A stretch of 33,084 bases of DNA, from NCBI GenBank assembly GCA_017554605.1, contig JAFZIA010000126.1, positions 1 to 33,084 of the forward strand, in the 5' to 3' direction. Position numbers and translations under genes: made by a program. Below the pieces are notes generated by a model. The model made no database searches. It was not told the DNA's origin and worked only from the letters and a program-made list of their open reading frames with translations. Origin of the DNA: Bacteroidaceae bacterium (GTDB lineage Bacteria; Bacteroidota; Bacteroidia; Bacteroidales; Bacteroidaceae). Below are positions 1 through 7,908 of this stretch, in pieces. Position 1 is the first letter of the stretch. Each line of letters begins with the position of its first letter.

Positions 1-1
1 C

Positions 2-199
2 AGTGGTTTCGTCTCGTTCAACACAATAGCCGGAACAATATACGAACATTACGATGAAATACTCAACTACTTCGTCAATCGTTCCACAAATGCTTTTGCA
101 GAAAGTTTTAATGCCAAAATCAAAGCATTCAGAGCACAACTCAGAGGTGTTGCTGATTTGAAATTTTTCTTCTATAGATTGACTAAACTTTTTGCATAG
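2..199 (+). CDS. ISL3-family transposase, C-terminal fragment (gene starts outside window)
   Basis: The open frame enters from the left edge and ends at TAG 197-199, giving the last 66 codons of a transposase. The visible part contains NAFAESFNAKIKAFRAQLRG, followed by FFFYRLTKLFA at the C-terminus. This matches the end of the DDE domain of ISL3-type (IS204/IS1001/IS1096/IS1165) transposases, where the glutamate of AESFN is the last catalytic acidic residue. The N-terminal part with the zinc-binding and other catalytic residues lies outside the window, so it cannot be said whether the element is intact. The stop is directly followed by a putative terminal repeat. Family assignment is from recognition of the C-terminal motif, without a database search. 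Confidence 0.85.
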   Translation, partial: SGFVSFNTIAGTIYEHYDEILNYFVNRSTNAFAESFNAKIKAFRAQLRGVADLKFFFYRLTKLFA

Positions 200-223
200 C
201 CCCCCAGACTTTGCAGGTGAGCC
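200..223 (+). repeat. Putative right terminal inverted repeat of the ISL3-type element
   Basis: Immediately after the transposase stop comes a C-run followed by AGACTTTGCAGGTGAGCC. Read inwards from the outside on the minus strand, it starts GGCTCACCTGC. ISL3-family termini typically start GG(C/T)TC, so the element probably ends at 223. The AT-rich 224-231 (AATACAAT) could be the 8-base target duplication usual for this family. The left end is not in the window, so neither repeat nor duplication can be confirmed. Confidence 0.5.
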
Positions 224-267
224 AATACAATTGTGATGCAGTTTGAAGAGTCCTGGTATATATGCAC

Positions 268-299
268 AAAAAAAGACGTGAGACTTATCGCCTTACGTC
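268..299 (-). terminator. Intrinsic terminator of the small RNA
   Basis: GACGTGAG (275-282) pairs with CTTACGTC (292-299), 8 bp including one G-T pair. On the minus strand the stem is followed by seven Ts (268-274). It ends leftward transcription 45 bases before the ISL3 terminus. Confidence 0.75.
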
Positions 300-521
300 C
301 ACAAAACAGAGGCATCGCCAAACGCCTTATCAGAATGAACATAAAAGAAACAATATTCCCACGCCGTGAAATATATGTGGGTGGTGTGCAGAAAGCACAC
401 CGCCGGCATATACACAGGATGAGCATTGATTGCTTTGGCCCTCTGATGAAAATTTTGGCGAAATTTCTGTTTTTGGACTTTAACAAAATGCTATCGTATG
501 TCAACGGTTTTTTCCCCATTG
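268..521 (-). ncRNA. Candidate 6S-like small RNA
   Basis: No convincing protein lies between the IS end and the next operon, but the minus strand folds into a consistent structure. A closing helix is made by 474-478 with 297-301, 466-473 with 303-310 (one bulged base at 302), 454-461 with 315-322, and 443-447 with 329-333. These give 5, 8, 8 and 5 perfect pairs separated by small internal loops. An open bubble (334-371 and 413-442) follows. Then comes an apical stem of about 18 bp, 395-412 with 372-389, closed by a 5-nt loop. A TAnnTTTG element precedes it and an intrinsic terminator ends it. Closing stem, central bubble and terminal stem-loop are the 6S RNA plan. It may correspond to the Bacteroidales-1 / 6S-type motifs described for Bacteroidota, which I could not check. 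The 5' end near 521 is inferred from the promoter. A structured RNA is much more certain than the 6S name. Confidence 0.6.
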
Positions 522-527
522 ACGCGG

Positions 528-535
528 CAAAGATA
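528..535 (-). promoter_or_regulatory. TAnnTTTG (-7) element for the small RNA
   Basis: On the minus strand 535-528 reads TATCTTTG, a perfect Bacteroidota -7 element, placing the start near 521. No TTTG is found at the usual 19-21 base spacing. An ATTG occurs at a spacing of 16. The -33 half is therefore weak. Confidence 0.5.
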
Positions 536-608
536 GGCATTTTTCGGCAACCAATGCTCATAATATGAGAAAATTGTCTCTTCTCAAGAAACAAAGTATC
601 CTGTATAT

Positions 609-652
609 AAAAAAACAATCGGATAGCAGCGTTCAGCGCTGCTATCCGATTG
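609..652 (-). terminator. Intrinsic terminator of the GH5-ROK-GH92-GH92 operon
   Basis: A perfect 16-bp inverted repeat (616-631 with 637-652, loop TTCAG) is followed on the minus strand by seven Ts (609-615). It lies 16 bases beyond the stop codon of the last GH92 gene and ends the leftward operon. Confidence 0.92.
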
Positions 653-667
653 CTGTATATAGCTTTT

Positions 668-2863
668 TTACTCGGTAATATCCTTTGTGTACCATTTTGC
701 AGGCTGGCTGCCCATAATGAATGTGAGGGTACTGCCGGCCTTTATGTCGCTGTGGTTGATGTAGGGGAGTGTGTACTCCTTACCGTTGAGCAGCACCTTC
801 TGTATGTATTTGTTTGTGCTGCTGTTGTTCTGTGCCTCAACCTTGAATGTACCGCCCTTTACTGCAAGCTGTGCGCTTGTCACTGCGGGTGTACCGAACC
901 AGTAGCGGGCACCAGCGGGCTCCACCTGATAAAATCCGAGTGCCGACATTATGTACCAGGCCGACATCTGACCTACATCTTCGTTGCCCGATAGTCCGTC
1001 GAACTTGTCGCTGTAGAGGGTTGTCATAACTTCGCGTATGCGGTCGGCTGCCTTATGGGGTGCACCGAGCATAGTGTACATATATAATATGTGGTGCGAG
1101 GGCTCGTTACCGTGGGCAAATTGTCCGATGAGTCCCGAGATGTCGGGTGAGGGGTCGCCCTCTATTACCGACGGTAGGTTAAAGAGCGAGTCGAGCTGCA
1201 CGAGCATCTTCTCCTTTCCGCCGAAGCACTGTGCCATTCCTGCTACGTCCTGGGGTACGAGCCAGGTGTATTGCCAGGCGTTACCCTCGCAGTAGTCATC
1301 GTCGCGGTGTGCCGAGAAGAAGGGGTTGAAAGGCTCGTTGAACTCGCCTGTTGTTTTGCGTCCGCGTACAAGGCCTCTCTCGGGGTCAAAGAATGTGCGG
1401 TAGGAGTGGCTGTTCTTTGTGTGCATTGCTGCATCTTCGCTCAGACCAAGGGCTGCGGCTGCTGCGGCAGCTGCTCCGTCGGCAATGGCATATTCCATAT
1501 CGAATGCTACCGACTCCTTGAAAAGGTCGCAGGGGATAAAGCCGTACTGCTTGCGCAGGTCGCGGCCACGCTCGTTCTGTGCAATGGTCTTGAGAATTGC
1601 GTCGTAGGCGTGCTGACGGTCGATGCCCTCGACATTCTTTACTATGGCGTCGGCTACAACGATGATACCAGGGTCGCCCACCATACAGTCGGTCTCGCAG
1701 CCCCATAAGTGCCACACGGGCAGACGGCCCTGCTTGTCGCAGATGTCTATCATAGTGGCTGCAAAATCGCTGAAACGCTCGCCCTCGATGATGCTCATAA
1801 GGGGCATCTTGGCGCGGTATGTGTCCCACAACGAGAATATGCTGTACATATTGCGGGGGCTGTTGTAGACGTTGCCGTCGGCTCCACGGTAGTCGCCGTT
1901 AACGTCGCTGAAGAGCACGGGGGCGGTCATTGCGTGGTACATTGCTGTATAGAATGTTGCGGCGGGCATTACCTCGCTGCTCTCTATGCGTATCTTGCCG
2001 AGCTCCTGCTCCCACGCTGCGTCGGCTGCCTGTGCCACCTTGTCGAACTCCCAGTGGGGCAGCTCGGCTGCAATGGCGGCCTTCGCTCCCTCGATGCTGA
2101 CGGGCGAGATACCTACCTTGACAAGCAGTTCTTCGCCGTCGGTTGTGGCGAACGATGCGCGTCCGTACATATTGCCTTCGCCCTTGAGCTCGAATGACTC
2201 GAAGGGCTTTGAGAATTCTGCTGCAAAATATATTTTCTGGTTCTTTGCCCAGCCGGTAGAGTAGCGGTAGCCTGTTACTACAGTGTTGCCCTCGGCGTTC
2301 ATAGAGGTCTCGGTTGATTTGTCCCAGCAGCCTCCGTTCTCAAGGTCGATGACGATTGCTGCATCACTGGCTGCGGGGAATGTGTAGCGGTGCATACCTA
2401 CACGGGCTGTGGCTGTTACCTCGGCCTTTACGCCGTAGCGTGTGAGGGGTACGCTGTAGTATCCGGGCTTGGCTACCTCCTGTGTGCGGTCGGCGGGCGA
2501 CCATAGTCCCGATTTCTCATCGTCGAGCGTGCCGCGCGAGTATGTCACCTCGCCTGTGACGGGCATCACTGTGACGTCGAACAGGTCGCCTATTCCTGTT
2601 CCGCTCAGGTGGGTGTGCGAGAATCCTATCACTGAGTTCTCGTCCTGATGATAGCCCGAGCACCAGTCCCACGTGGTAGTTACGCTTGTGGGGCCCAGTT
2701 GCACCATTCCAAAGGGTACGTGAGCACCCACAAATACGTGTCCGTGTCCGCCCGAACCAATGAGGGGGTTGACGTACGATGTCAGTTTCTCGCCCTCGGG
2801 AGCGGGCTGTGCGCAGGCTGCAAGGAGCAGGGCGCCTGCCATAAAAATGTTTGTTATCTTCAT
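668..2863 (-). CDS. GH92 alpha-mannosidase, lipoprotein
   Basis: The 731-residue protein is a calcium-dependent, inverting exo-alpha-mannosidase of family GH92, which removes terminal mannose from alpha-mannans or high-mannose N-glycans. A signal peptide ends in the lipobox LAAC (Cys17), so it is a lipoprotein in the periplasm or outer membrane. The N-terminal GH92 beta-sandwich spans about 27-270 and the (alpha/alpha)6 catalytic domain about 280-720. Signature motifs are IFSLWDTYR (342-350), CEGNAWQY (525-532, which includes the Glu expected to be the general acid), HGNEPSHH (584-591) and GNEDVGQMSAWY (626-637, acidic residues of the base/Ca site). HGNEPSHH resembles that of alpha-1,2-mannosidases, so 1,2-linkage preference is likely but inferred. 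A run of eight alanines (464-471) is unusual. The start overlaps the stop of the upstream GH92 gene by ATGA, indicating translational coupling. It is the last gene of the operon. Confidence 0.95.
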   Translation of the reverse strand: MKITNIFMAGALLLAACAQPAPEGEKLTSYVNPLIGSGGHGHVFVGAHVPFGMVQLGPTSVTTTWDWCSGYHQDENSVIGFSHTHLSGTGIGDLFDVTVMPVTGEVTYSRGTLDDEKSGLWSPADRTQEVAKPGYYSVPLTRYGVKAEVTATARVGMHRYTFPAASDAAIVIDLENGGCWDKSTETSMNAEGNTVVTGYRYSTGWAKNQKIYFAAEFSKPFESFELKGEGNMYGRASFATTDGEELLVKVGISPVSIEGAKAAIAAELPHWEFDKVAQAADAAWEQELGKIRIESSEVMPAATFYTAMYHAMTAPVLFSDVNGDYRGADGNVYNSPRNMYSIFSLWDTYRAKMPLMSIIEGERFSDFAATMIDICDKQGRLPVWHLWGCETDCMVGDPGIIVVADAIVKNVEGIDRQHAYDAILKTIAQNERGRDLRKQYGFIPCDLFKESVAFDMEYAIADGAAAAAAAALGLSEDAAMHTKNSHSYRTFFDPERGLVRGRKTTGEFNEPFNPFFSAHRDDDYCEGNAWQYTWLVPQDVAGMAQCFGGKEKMLVQLDSLFNLPSVIEGDPSPDISGLIGQFAHGNEPSHHILYMYTMLGAPHKAADRIREVMTTLYSDKFDGLSGNEDVGQMSAWYIMSALGFYQVEPAGARYWFGTPAVTSAQLAVKGGTFKVEAQNNSSTNKYIQKVLLNGKEYTLPYINHSDIKAGSTLTFIMGSQPAKWYTKDITE

Positions 2864-5109
2864 TTCGGTTGTGCTTTAAGTTTGAATGTGATGTGTTTCT
2901 TGTCGAGCAGCTCGCGGTGTGTGATGCGGTACTTCCTCAGGGGCGCGTCTCCCAAGGTCATACTCTCTATGTAGTGGCAGTTGCTGTCGGGGCGTGTCGC
3001 CTCAATTACAACAGTTCCGTTGGCTGTCTCAATCTCAACACGGTCGAATGTGGGTGTGGTGAGTGTGTAGTAGGGTTCCGAGGGGGTATCGGGGTAGAGT
3101 CCCATCATTGAGAATACTGCCCACGCCGACATTGTTCCTGTGTCGTCGTTGCCGGGAATGCCGTCGGGCTTTGCCGTGAAGCAACTGTCGAGCAGGGTCT
3201 TTACCTCGCGCTGTGTGCGCCACTCCTCGCCCTTGAAACGGCTGAAGAGGTAGGGGTAGACAATGTCGGGCTCGTTGGCGGGGTCGTAGTGCTTCTCGTC
3301 GAACACATATTGCAGGCTCTTTACGTATGCCTTGTTTCCGCCCATAAGGCGTGCAAGGCCTTCTACATCGTGGGGTACTGCAAATGTGTAGCTCCACGCC
3401 GAGCCTTCGTGGAAGCCGGGGATATTCTCGAAGTTCTTTCCTGTGGCTGCATCAAAGTCCTCGAGGAAGCTGCCCTCCTTTGTGATGGGGCGCAGCGTAC
3501 CGAACTCCTTGCAGAAGTAGCGACGGTACGACTGTGAGCGCTTGAGGAACTCCTTTGCCTCTTTCTTGTATCCAAGCGAGTCGGCCATCTGCGATATTGC
3601 ATAGTCGGCAAGGCAATATTCAAGGGCGTGCGATACTGAGTTGTCGCCCGAGAGGTCGTTGGCAAAATAACCTAACGGAATGTAGCCTTTTTCAATATAC
3701 GGGTCGATGTCGGGACGTATGGGGTTGTCTTTTCCGGGTGTCACGGCCGACTTGAGCATTGCCCTGTATGCTGTCTGGTAGTCAAAATCGCGCAAGCCCT
3801 TCACGTAGCTGTCGGCAATGACAATGGCGGCGGGGTCGCCCTCCATTGTGTATGTCTCGCGTCCGAAGAGCTCCCAGCGTGGCAGCCAGCCCCACTCGTT
3901 GTACATATCTACCATTGAGCGCAGCATATCTGTCTGGCGCTCGGGATATACGAGGGTCAATAGCTGGTGCAGGTTGCGGTAGGTGTCCCACAGCGAGAAG
4001 ATGGTGTAGCGTGTGTGGTCGCTCTTTCCAGTGAGTCCGCTCTCCATCTGCGGGTACTCTCCGTTGATGTCGCTCACTATGCTGGGGTGTATGAGTGCGT
4101 GGTAGAGCGCTGTGTAAAAGACGGTCTTCTGCTCGTCGGTGCCGCCGCTCACCTTGATGCGTCCAAGGTCGCTGTTCCACTGGTTGCGGGCTGCTCTCCT
4201 CAGCTCGTCGAAGCTGAGGCCGTGCTGCTCCCTGTCGAGGTTCTCGCGTGCATTCTCGGTGGATACGAACGATACGCCCATACGCACTGTAATCTGCTCG
4301 TCCTGCTGCAGGTTGTCGTATGTGAACCAGAAACCGACGTCGTCGCCCGATATTTCGCGGTTGTAGTTGGTGTATAGCTTGTACTCGCCGTCGTCCACTG
4401 TCCACTCGGCCTCTACGCCCTGGAGCAGGGGCTGCTTTTTCCAGTATCCGCTCTTTGTGGGGGTCTTGTCGACGCGCATCACAAAGTAGATGGGGAACAC
4501 TGCGTTTGTGGTGTAGCAGAATGTGCCCAGGAGTTTCACTCCCTCAATTTCGGTGGCGCTCACGCGGCGCACCATCGCTCCGCTCTCGTTGCTGAGTCCT
4601 TGTCCCAGGTTGAGCAGGATATTTCCTTTGCCGGCGGGGAAGGTGTAGCGCTCGCACGAGCTTCGGGTGGTTGCTGTTACCTCGGTTTTAATGCCGTATT
4701 TGCTGAGGCTGTTGGCAAAGTATCCGGGGGTTGCAACCTCGTCGGTGTACTCCGAACCGTAGTTGTGGTAGTCTACGTCGAGCTCGCCTGTCGTGGGCAT
4801 CACGAGCAGCGACGATGCCTCGGGGCAGCCTACGCCGCTCAGTGCCACGTGGGCGTATCCTGTGAAATATTTGTTGCTGTACTCGTATGGTGCCGACCAC
4901 CAGCGCTTGTCCTTGTCGTAGACGTTGATGTCGGAGCCCATCACATTGAACGGCACAACCGACATCATTCCGCTGGGGCACAGTGCTCCAGGGTTGGTGG
5001 TGCCAAAGTTGGTGGTGCCAATGAACGGGTCGACCCAATCGGCAGGCTCCTGTGCCGGCAGGCTCATTGAAAGGAGCAGGGCGGCGGCCATCATCAGTTT
5101 CTTTTTCAT
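2860..5109 (-). CDS. GH92 alpha-mannosidase, secreted
   Basis: The 749-residue protein is a second GH92 exo-alpha-mannosidase. The signal peptide (about residues 1-19, ending SLPAQ) has no lipobox cysteine, so it is probably a soluble periplasmic enzyme, unlike its lipoprotein neighbour. Family motifs are IGTTNFGTTNPGA near the N-terminus, IFSLWDTYR (370-378), HEGSAWSYTF (567-576, expected general acid Glu) and GNDDTGTMSAW (653-663). The loop that reads HGNEPSHH in the other paralogue is PANEPDIVYPY here (611-620). That loop is linked to linkage choice in characterised GH92 enzymes, so a different mannoside specificity is likely (inference). The two GH92 proteins are distant paralogues, not a recent duplication. 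The gene sits 21 bases after the ROK kinase and overlaps the next gene by 4 bases. Confidence 0.95.
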   Translation of the reverse strand: MKKKLMMAAALLLSMSLPAQEPADWVDPFIGTTNFGTTNPGALCPSGMMSVVPFNVMGSDINVYDKDKRWWSAPYEYSNKYFTGYAHVALSGVGCPEASSLLVMPTTGELDVDYHNYGSEYTDEVATPGYFANSLSKYGIKTEVTATTRSSCERYTFPAGKGNILLNLGQGLSNESGAMVRRVSATEIEGVKLLGTFCYTTNAVFPIYFVMRVDKTPTKSGYWKKQPLLQGVEAEWTVDDGEYKLYTNYNREISGDDVGFWFTYDNLQQDEQITVRMGVSFVSTENARENLDREQHGLSFDELRRAARNQWNSDLGRIKVSGGTDEQKTVFYTALYHALIHPSIVSDINGEYPQMESGLTGKSDHTRYTIFSLWDTYRNLHQLLTLVYPERQTDMLRSMVDMYNEWGWLPRWELFGRETYTMEGDPAAIVIADSYVKGLRDFDYQTAYRAMLKSAVTPGKDNPIRPDIDPYIEKGYIPLGYFANDLSGDNSVSHALEYCLADYAISQMADSLGYKKEAKEFLKRSQSYRRYFCKEFGTLRPITKEGSFLEDFDAATGKNFENIPGFHEGSAWSYTFAVPHDVEGLARLMGGNKAYVKSLQYVFDEKHYDPANEPDIVYPYLFSRFKGEEWRTQREVKTLLDSCFTAKPDGIPGNDDTGTMSAWAVFSMMGLYPDTPSEPYYTLTTPTFDRVEIETANGTVVIEATRPDSNCHYIESMTLGDAPLRKYRITHRELLDKKHITFKLKAQPK

Positions 5110-5130
5110 AGCTTGTCTGTTTACGCAGTT

Positions 5131-6228
5131 TTATTTGTCCAATTCGCTGAGTGCAAATGAATAAGCACCCATACATATTGCCTGGCTCGCTCCCAAACGA
5201 GAGATTGCTACGCCCACTCTCTTTTGTGTGTCGTACTCGACGGTGCGCTCGCTGCCGTACACCTTGATGGTCTTTACCTCGCCCTTGGCAAATGCGGCAA
5301 ACTCCTCGGGGTTGTCGAGATCGTACACTTTCATCTGTACAAGGTTCACCTCCTCGCCTTTGAGGGTGTGCAACTTGGAGCGCATCTCCTGGAGCAGTGC
5401 GGGCATAATCCAGCGGCTTGCAGCGGTGACGCCGCCACCAAGGACAACCAGTCCGTCGGTTATTGTGACGGCTGTGGCGATGGCTGCTCCTGCAACCTTT
5501 CCCATTGTGGCAAATGCCTCGCGTGCTGCTTCTTGGTTGCCTGGGCGTGTGCCGTCGGCAATCTCGCAGATGTCCTTGGGGGTGAGGCCGTGCTCCGTGT
5601 CGCCCGACTTCTCGCCATAGACACGCTGTACGGCGCGTATTGATACGCCTTCCTCTACAATCACGTCGGGCATCATAGTGTGGGGCAGGCAGAAGGTCTC
5701 TACACAGGAGTTGTCGCCGCGGTTGAGGCGGTTGTCAACAACAACGCCTATTCCGAATCCTGTACCGAATGTGTAGCCAATGAGGTTCTTGTACTGTTTG
5801 GGCGAACCGAGCTCTCTGAGGCGTGCGTTAATCTCGGGCAGAATACCACCCAGCGCCTCGCCGTAGGCGTAGAGGTCGCCGTCGTTGTTTATGAATACGG
5901 GAATGCCGAATTTGTCCTCGAGGAACGGGCCCAGTGCCACGCCGTCGCGGAACGAGGGGAAGTTGGGCAGGTAGCCGCCGATGATGCCGCGGGGATAGTC
6001 GGCAGGGCCGGGGAAGGCAAAGCTTATTGCCACGGGCTTCTCGTCGAGCTTCTCTATTACCTGCTCAAAGCCCGCTACAATTGTTGCGAGGCATTTGTCG
6101 AGGTCGTGTGCGTTCGAGGGCATCGAAATGGGGTCAATGATGAACTTACCGGCTTTCATTGCGCTGAATACGAGGTTTGTACCTCCTGCATCGAGGGTAA
6201 TTACGATGCGATTGTCGTTGCTGTACAT
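5131..6228 (-). CDS. ROK-family sugar kinase (probable hexokinase/mannokinase)
   Basis: The 365-residue cytoplasmic protein has the actin-like ATPase fold of ROK kinases. The phosphate-1 loop LDAGGTN is at 12-18, FINNDGD at 112-118 contains the expected catalytic aspartate (Asp116), GYTFGTGFGIGVVVD at 151-165 is the phosphate-2 region, and VVLGGGVTAA (261-270) is the adenosine site. The cysteine-rich zinc motif (CxCGxxGCxE) of classical ROK proteins is missing; only CVETFC occurs nearby. There is no N-terminal DNA-binding domain, so it is an enzyme and not a NagC/XylR-type repressor. Its place between mannosidase genes suggests it phosphorylates mannose or another hexose released by them. The exact sugar is not shown by the sequence. 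Gaps to the neighbours are 22 and 21 bases. Confidence 0.88.
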   Translation of the reverse strand: MYSNDNRIVITLDAGGTNLVFSAMKAGKFIIDPISMPSNAHDLDKCLATIVAGFEQVIEKLDEKPVAISFAFPGPADYPRGIIGGYLPNFPSFRDGVALGPFLEDKFGIPVFINNDGDLYAYGEALGGILPEINARLRELGSPKQYKNLIGYTFGTGFGIGVVVDNRLNRGDNSCVETFCLPHTMMPDVIVEEGVSIRAVQRVYGEKSGDTEHGLTPKDICEIADGTRPGNQEAAREAFATMGKVAGAAIATAVTITDGLVVLGGGVTAASRWIMPALLQEMRSKLHTLKGEEVNLVQMKVYDLDNPEEFAAFAKGEVKTIKVYGSERTVEYDTQKRVGVAISRLGASQAICMGAYSFALSELDK

Positions 6229-6250
6229 AGGTTATATCTGTTAAAGTTTT

Positions 6251-7624
6251 TTATTTGTTTAGTTTCTCAGTGTATTTCTTTATGATTGAGAGGGTTGTAT
6301 GGTCGCAGTCGAATACCGAGTACCAGCCCTGGGGCTCGTGCGGGGGGTCGCACAGGTAGTCGTCGCCGGCGTTCCACACCTCGTCGGCGGGACGTCCGCT
6401 GCCGCCCCAGCCCCAGAAGTTGCAGCCTGCAATGACGCCGCCCTGGGCTGCGCTCCTTGCAATGTGGTCGAATACGTAGCTGTAGAGAATGTCTCGGCTC
6501 TCGACGTCGTCCGAAAGGTCGTTCCTGTTGCCACGGCGGCAGAATCCGAACTCCTCAATTACCATAGGTTTGTTTATGAGCTTGCTCATCTCAATGTGCA
6601 GGTCGATGTAGTCGCCCGTGCGCCGGCACGCTTTCTGAATGTCGGCGTCGGGGGCGGTGCGGCTTGCCCAGCCCCAATTGAGCGGCCATATATGCACTGT
6701 GAGATAGTCAATGTTGGGGTCGCCGTGAATGAACTCGCAGGCGTGTCTGTCGGCCTCGCAACCGTAGAGACCCTCGCTGCCTGTGGATACGAGGTGGTTG
6801 CTGTCGATGCTCTTTATTATGCGGGCGCTTCTCGACAGCCAGTCGGCCATAAGCTTGTTGTTCTCCTTGGAGAAAGGACGCGGCTCGTTGCATATTTGCC
6901 ACGCCATAATGGAGGGCTCGTCCTTGTAGTAGCGTCCTGTGATGCTGTTCTTGCGCGATACTATTGCTTTAATGTGGTTGTAGTACATCTCCAATGCACG
7001 CTTTTCGCGTACAAAGTCGGACGAATATTTTACGTAGTCGTTGTATCCTTCGCCCGAAGCGTTGGGTGAGTCGCCGTAACCGCACTCGCGCAGGTAGAAC
7101 CCGAAGCCACCGCTCCAGTCCCACGAGTTGGTGAGGTATATCACTGCGGTCATTCCTCGCTTCTCGAGCTCGGCAAGGGTATAGTCGAGTCCAATGAGCA
7201 GTGTGTCGTTAAGCTCTCCGGGCTTGGGTTGAAGATAGGGCTTCACGCTGTTGGCATTTGCGCTTCCCGCGTCGGCTCCGGCAAGGATACGCAGATTCTC
7301 TACACCTAATGCCTTAAGTGCATCGAGCTCCTTGCATAGTCTCTCGCGGTTGCCGCCTTCGCCTGTAGAACCCAGAATGGGGGCGTACCAAAAGTTCGTA
7401 CCAATGAAATAGTAGGGTTTGCCGTTACGCATAATCTGCGTGCCCTCTATACTTATGAAAGCCTCTTTGTCGATTGTTTCACTAATAGCTGTGCTGTCGG
7501 TTTTTACTTCGGTTGTTGTTTCAACTGTTGTTTGTTGCTGTTGTTTGTTCCTGCACGCAGTCATTACTCCTGTTGATAATATTAACATAAAGAGTATCAG
7601 TTGGTTGAGTCTTTTGGTGTGCAT
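6251..7624 (-). CDS. GH5-family beta-mannanase-like lipoprotein
   Basis: The 457-residue protein has a signal peptide with lipobox MTAC (Cys24), then a Gln/Thr-rich linker (27-50) and one (beta/alpha)8 hydrolase domain (about 55-455). Family GH5 (clan GH-A) features are WQICNEPRP (242-250, acid/base Glu247), HIWPLNWGW (311-319) and VIEEFGF (355-361, nucleophile Glu358). The pattern GTNFWYAPILGS and the GH5_7-like layout point to endo-beta-1,4-mannanase or mannosidase activity. A role on the beta-mannosyl core of N-glycans would fit the two alpha-mannosidases but is only inference. It is the first gene of the leftward operon, with a TAnnTTTG element about 30 bases upstream. The lipid anchor probably places it on the outer membrane. 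Confidence 0.88.
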   Translation of the reverse strand: MHTKRLNQLILFMLILSTGVMTACRNKQQQQTTVETTTEVKTDSTAISETIDKEAFISIEGTQIMRNGKPYYFIGTNFWYAPILGSTGEGGNRERLCKELDALKALGVENLRILAGADAGSANANSVKPYLQPKPGELNDTLLIGLDYTLAELEKRGMTAVIYLTNSWDWSGGFGFYLRECGYGDSPNASGEGYNDYVKYSSDFVREKRALEMYYNHIKAIVSRKNSITGRYYKDEPSIMAWQICNEPRPFSKENNKLMADWLSRSARIIKSIDSNHLVSTGSEGLYGCEADRHACEFIHGDPNIDYLTVHIWPLNWGWASRTAPDADIQKACRRTGDYIDLHIEMSKLINKPMVIEEFGFCRRGNRNDLSDDVESRDILYSYVFDHIARSAAQGGVIAGCNFWGWGGSGRPADEVWNAGDDYLCDPPHEPQGWYSVFDCDHTTLSIIKKYTEKLNK

Positions 7625-7653
7625 ATTCTCTCTATTTGTTTAATTTACTTTGG

Positions 7654-7661
7654 CAAATATA
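7654..7661 (-). promoter_or_regulatory. TAnnTTTG (-7) element for the GH5 operon
   Basis: The minus strand reads TATATTTG at 7661-7654, placing the transcript start near 7647 and giving a leader of about 23 bases before ATG 7624. No clear TTTG is found at the -33 position, which may mean an activator is needed. Confidence 0.5.
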
Positions 7662-7670
7662 AGAAACTGT

Positions 7671-7701
7671 TTTGACTTTTTGCCTAAAAATGCTATATTT
7701 A
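7671..7701 (+). promoter_or_regulatory. Possible upstream promoter for the etf operon
   Basis: TTTG (7671-7674), a 19-base spacer and TATATTTA (7694-7701) differ from the Bacteroidota consensus only in the last base. It would give a leader of about 200 bases to etfB. It overlaps the AT-rich divergent region between the two operons. The rest of 7662-7908 shows no gene. Confidence 0.35.
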
Positions 7702-7826
7702 AAATAAATATAAAATTTATCACGCAGAACTCTCCTCGGGTTGTTGATTTTTAATTACTCTTGTTTGTTCTCTGCTTTCAAATCTTTATAATTCAAAAAA
7801 TATTTTAATAAACCGAATAGGTTTCT

Positions 7827-7834
7827 TATCTTTG
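7827..7834 (+). promoter_or_regulatory. TAnnTTTG (-7) element for the etfB operon
   Basis: TATCTTTG is a perfect -7 element and predicts a start near 7841, giving a leader of about 68 bases to etfB. The -33 position holds only a T-rich stretch (TTTT, about 7803-7806), not TTTG. Confidence 0.5.
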
Positions 7835-7908
7835 TTGCGTTAATTTGGGCGGAGTGGAGCTGTTGCAAAGTTTGACTTCTTCTCGCTACGTATATTAATG
7901 GAAAAATT

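Noticed and set aside
172..618. Overlapping open frames on both strands (minus 148 codons, plus 111 codons, 233-568).
   Set aside because: Neither has recognisable domains or a start context, and they overlap a region with strong RNA secondary structure, promoter and terminator signals. The small RNA explains the region better.
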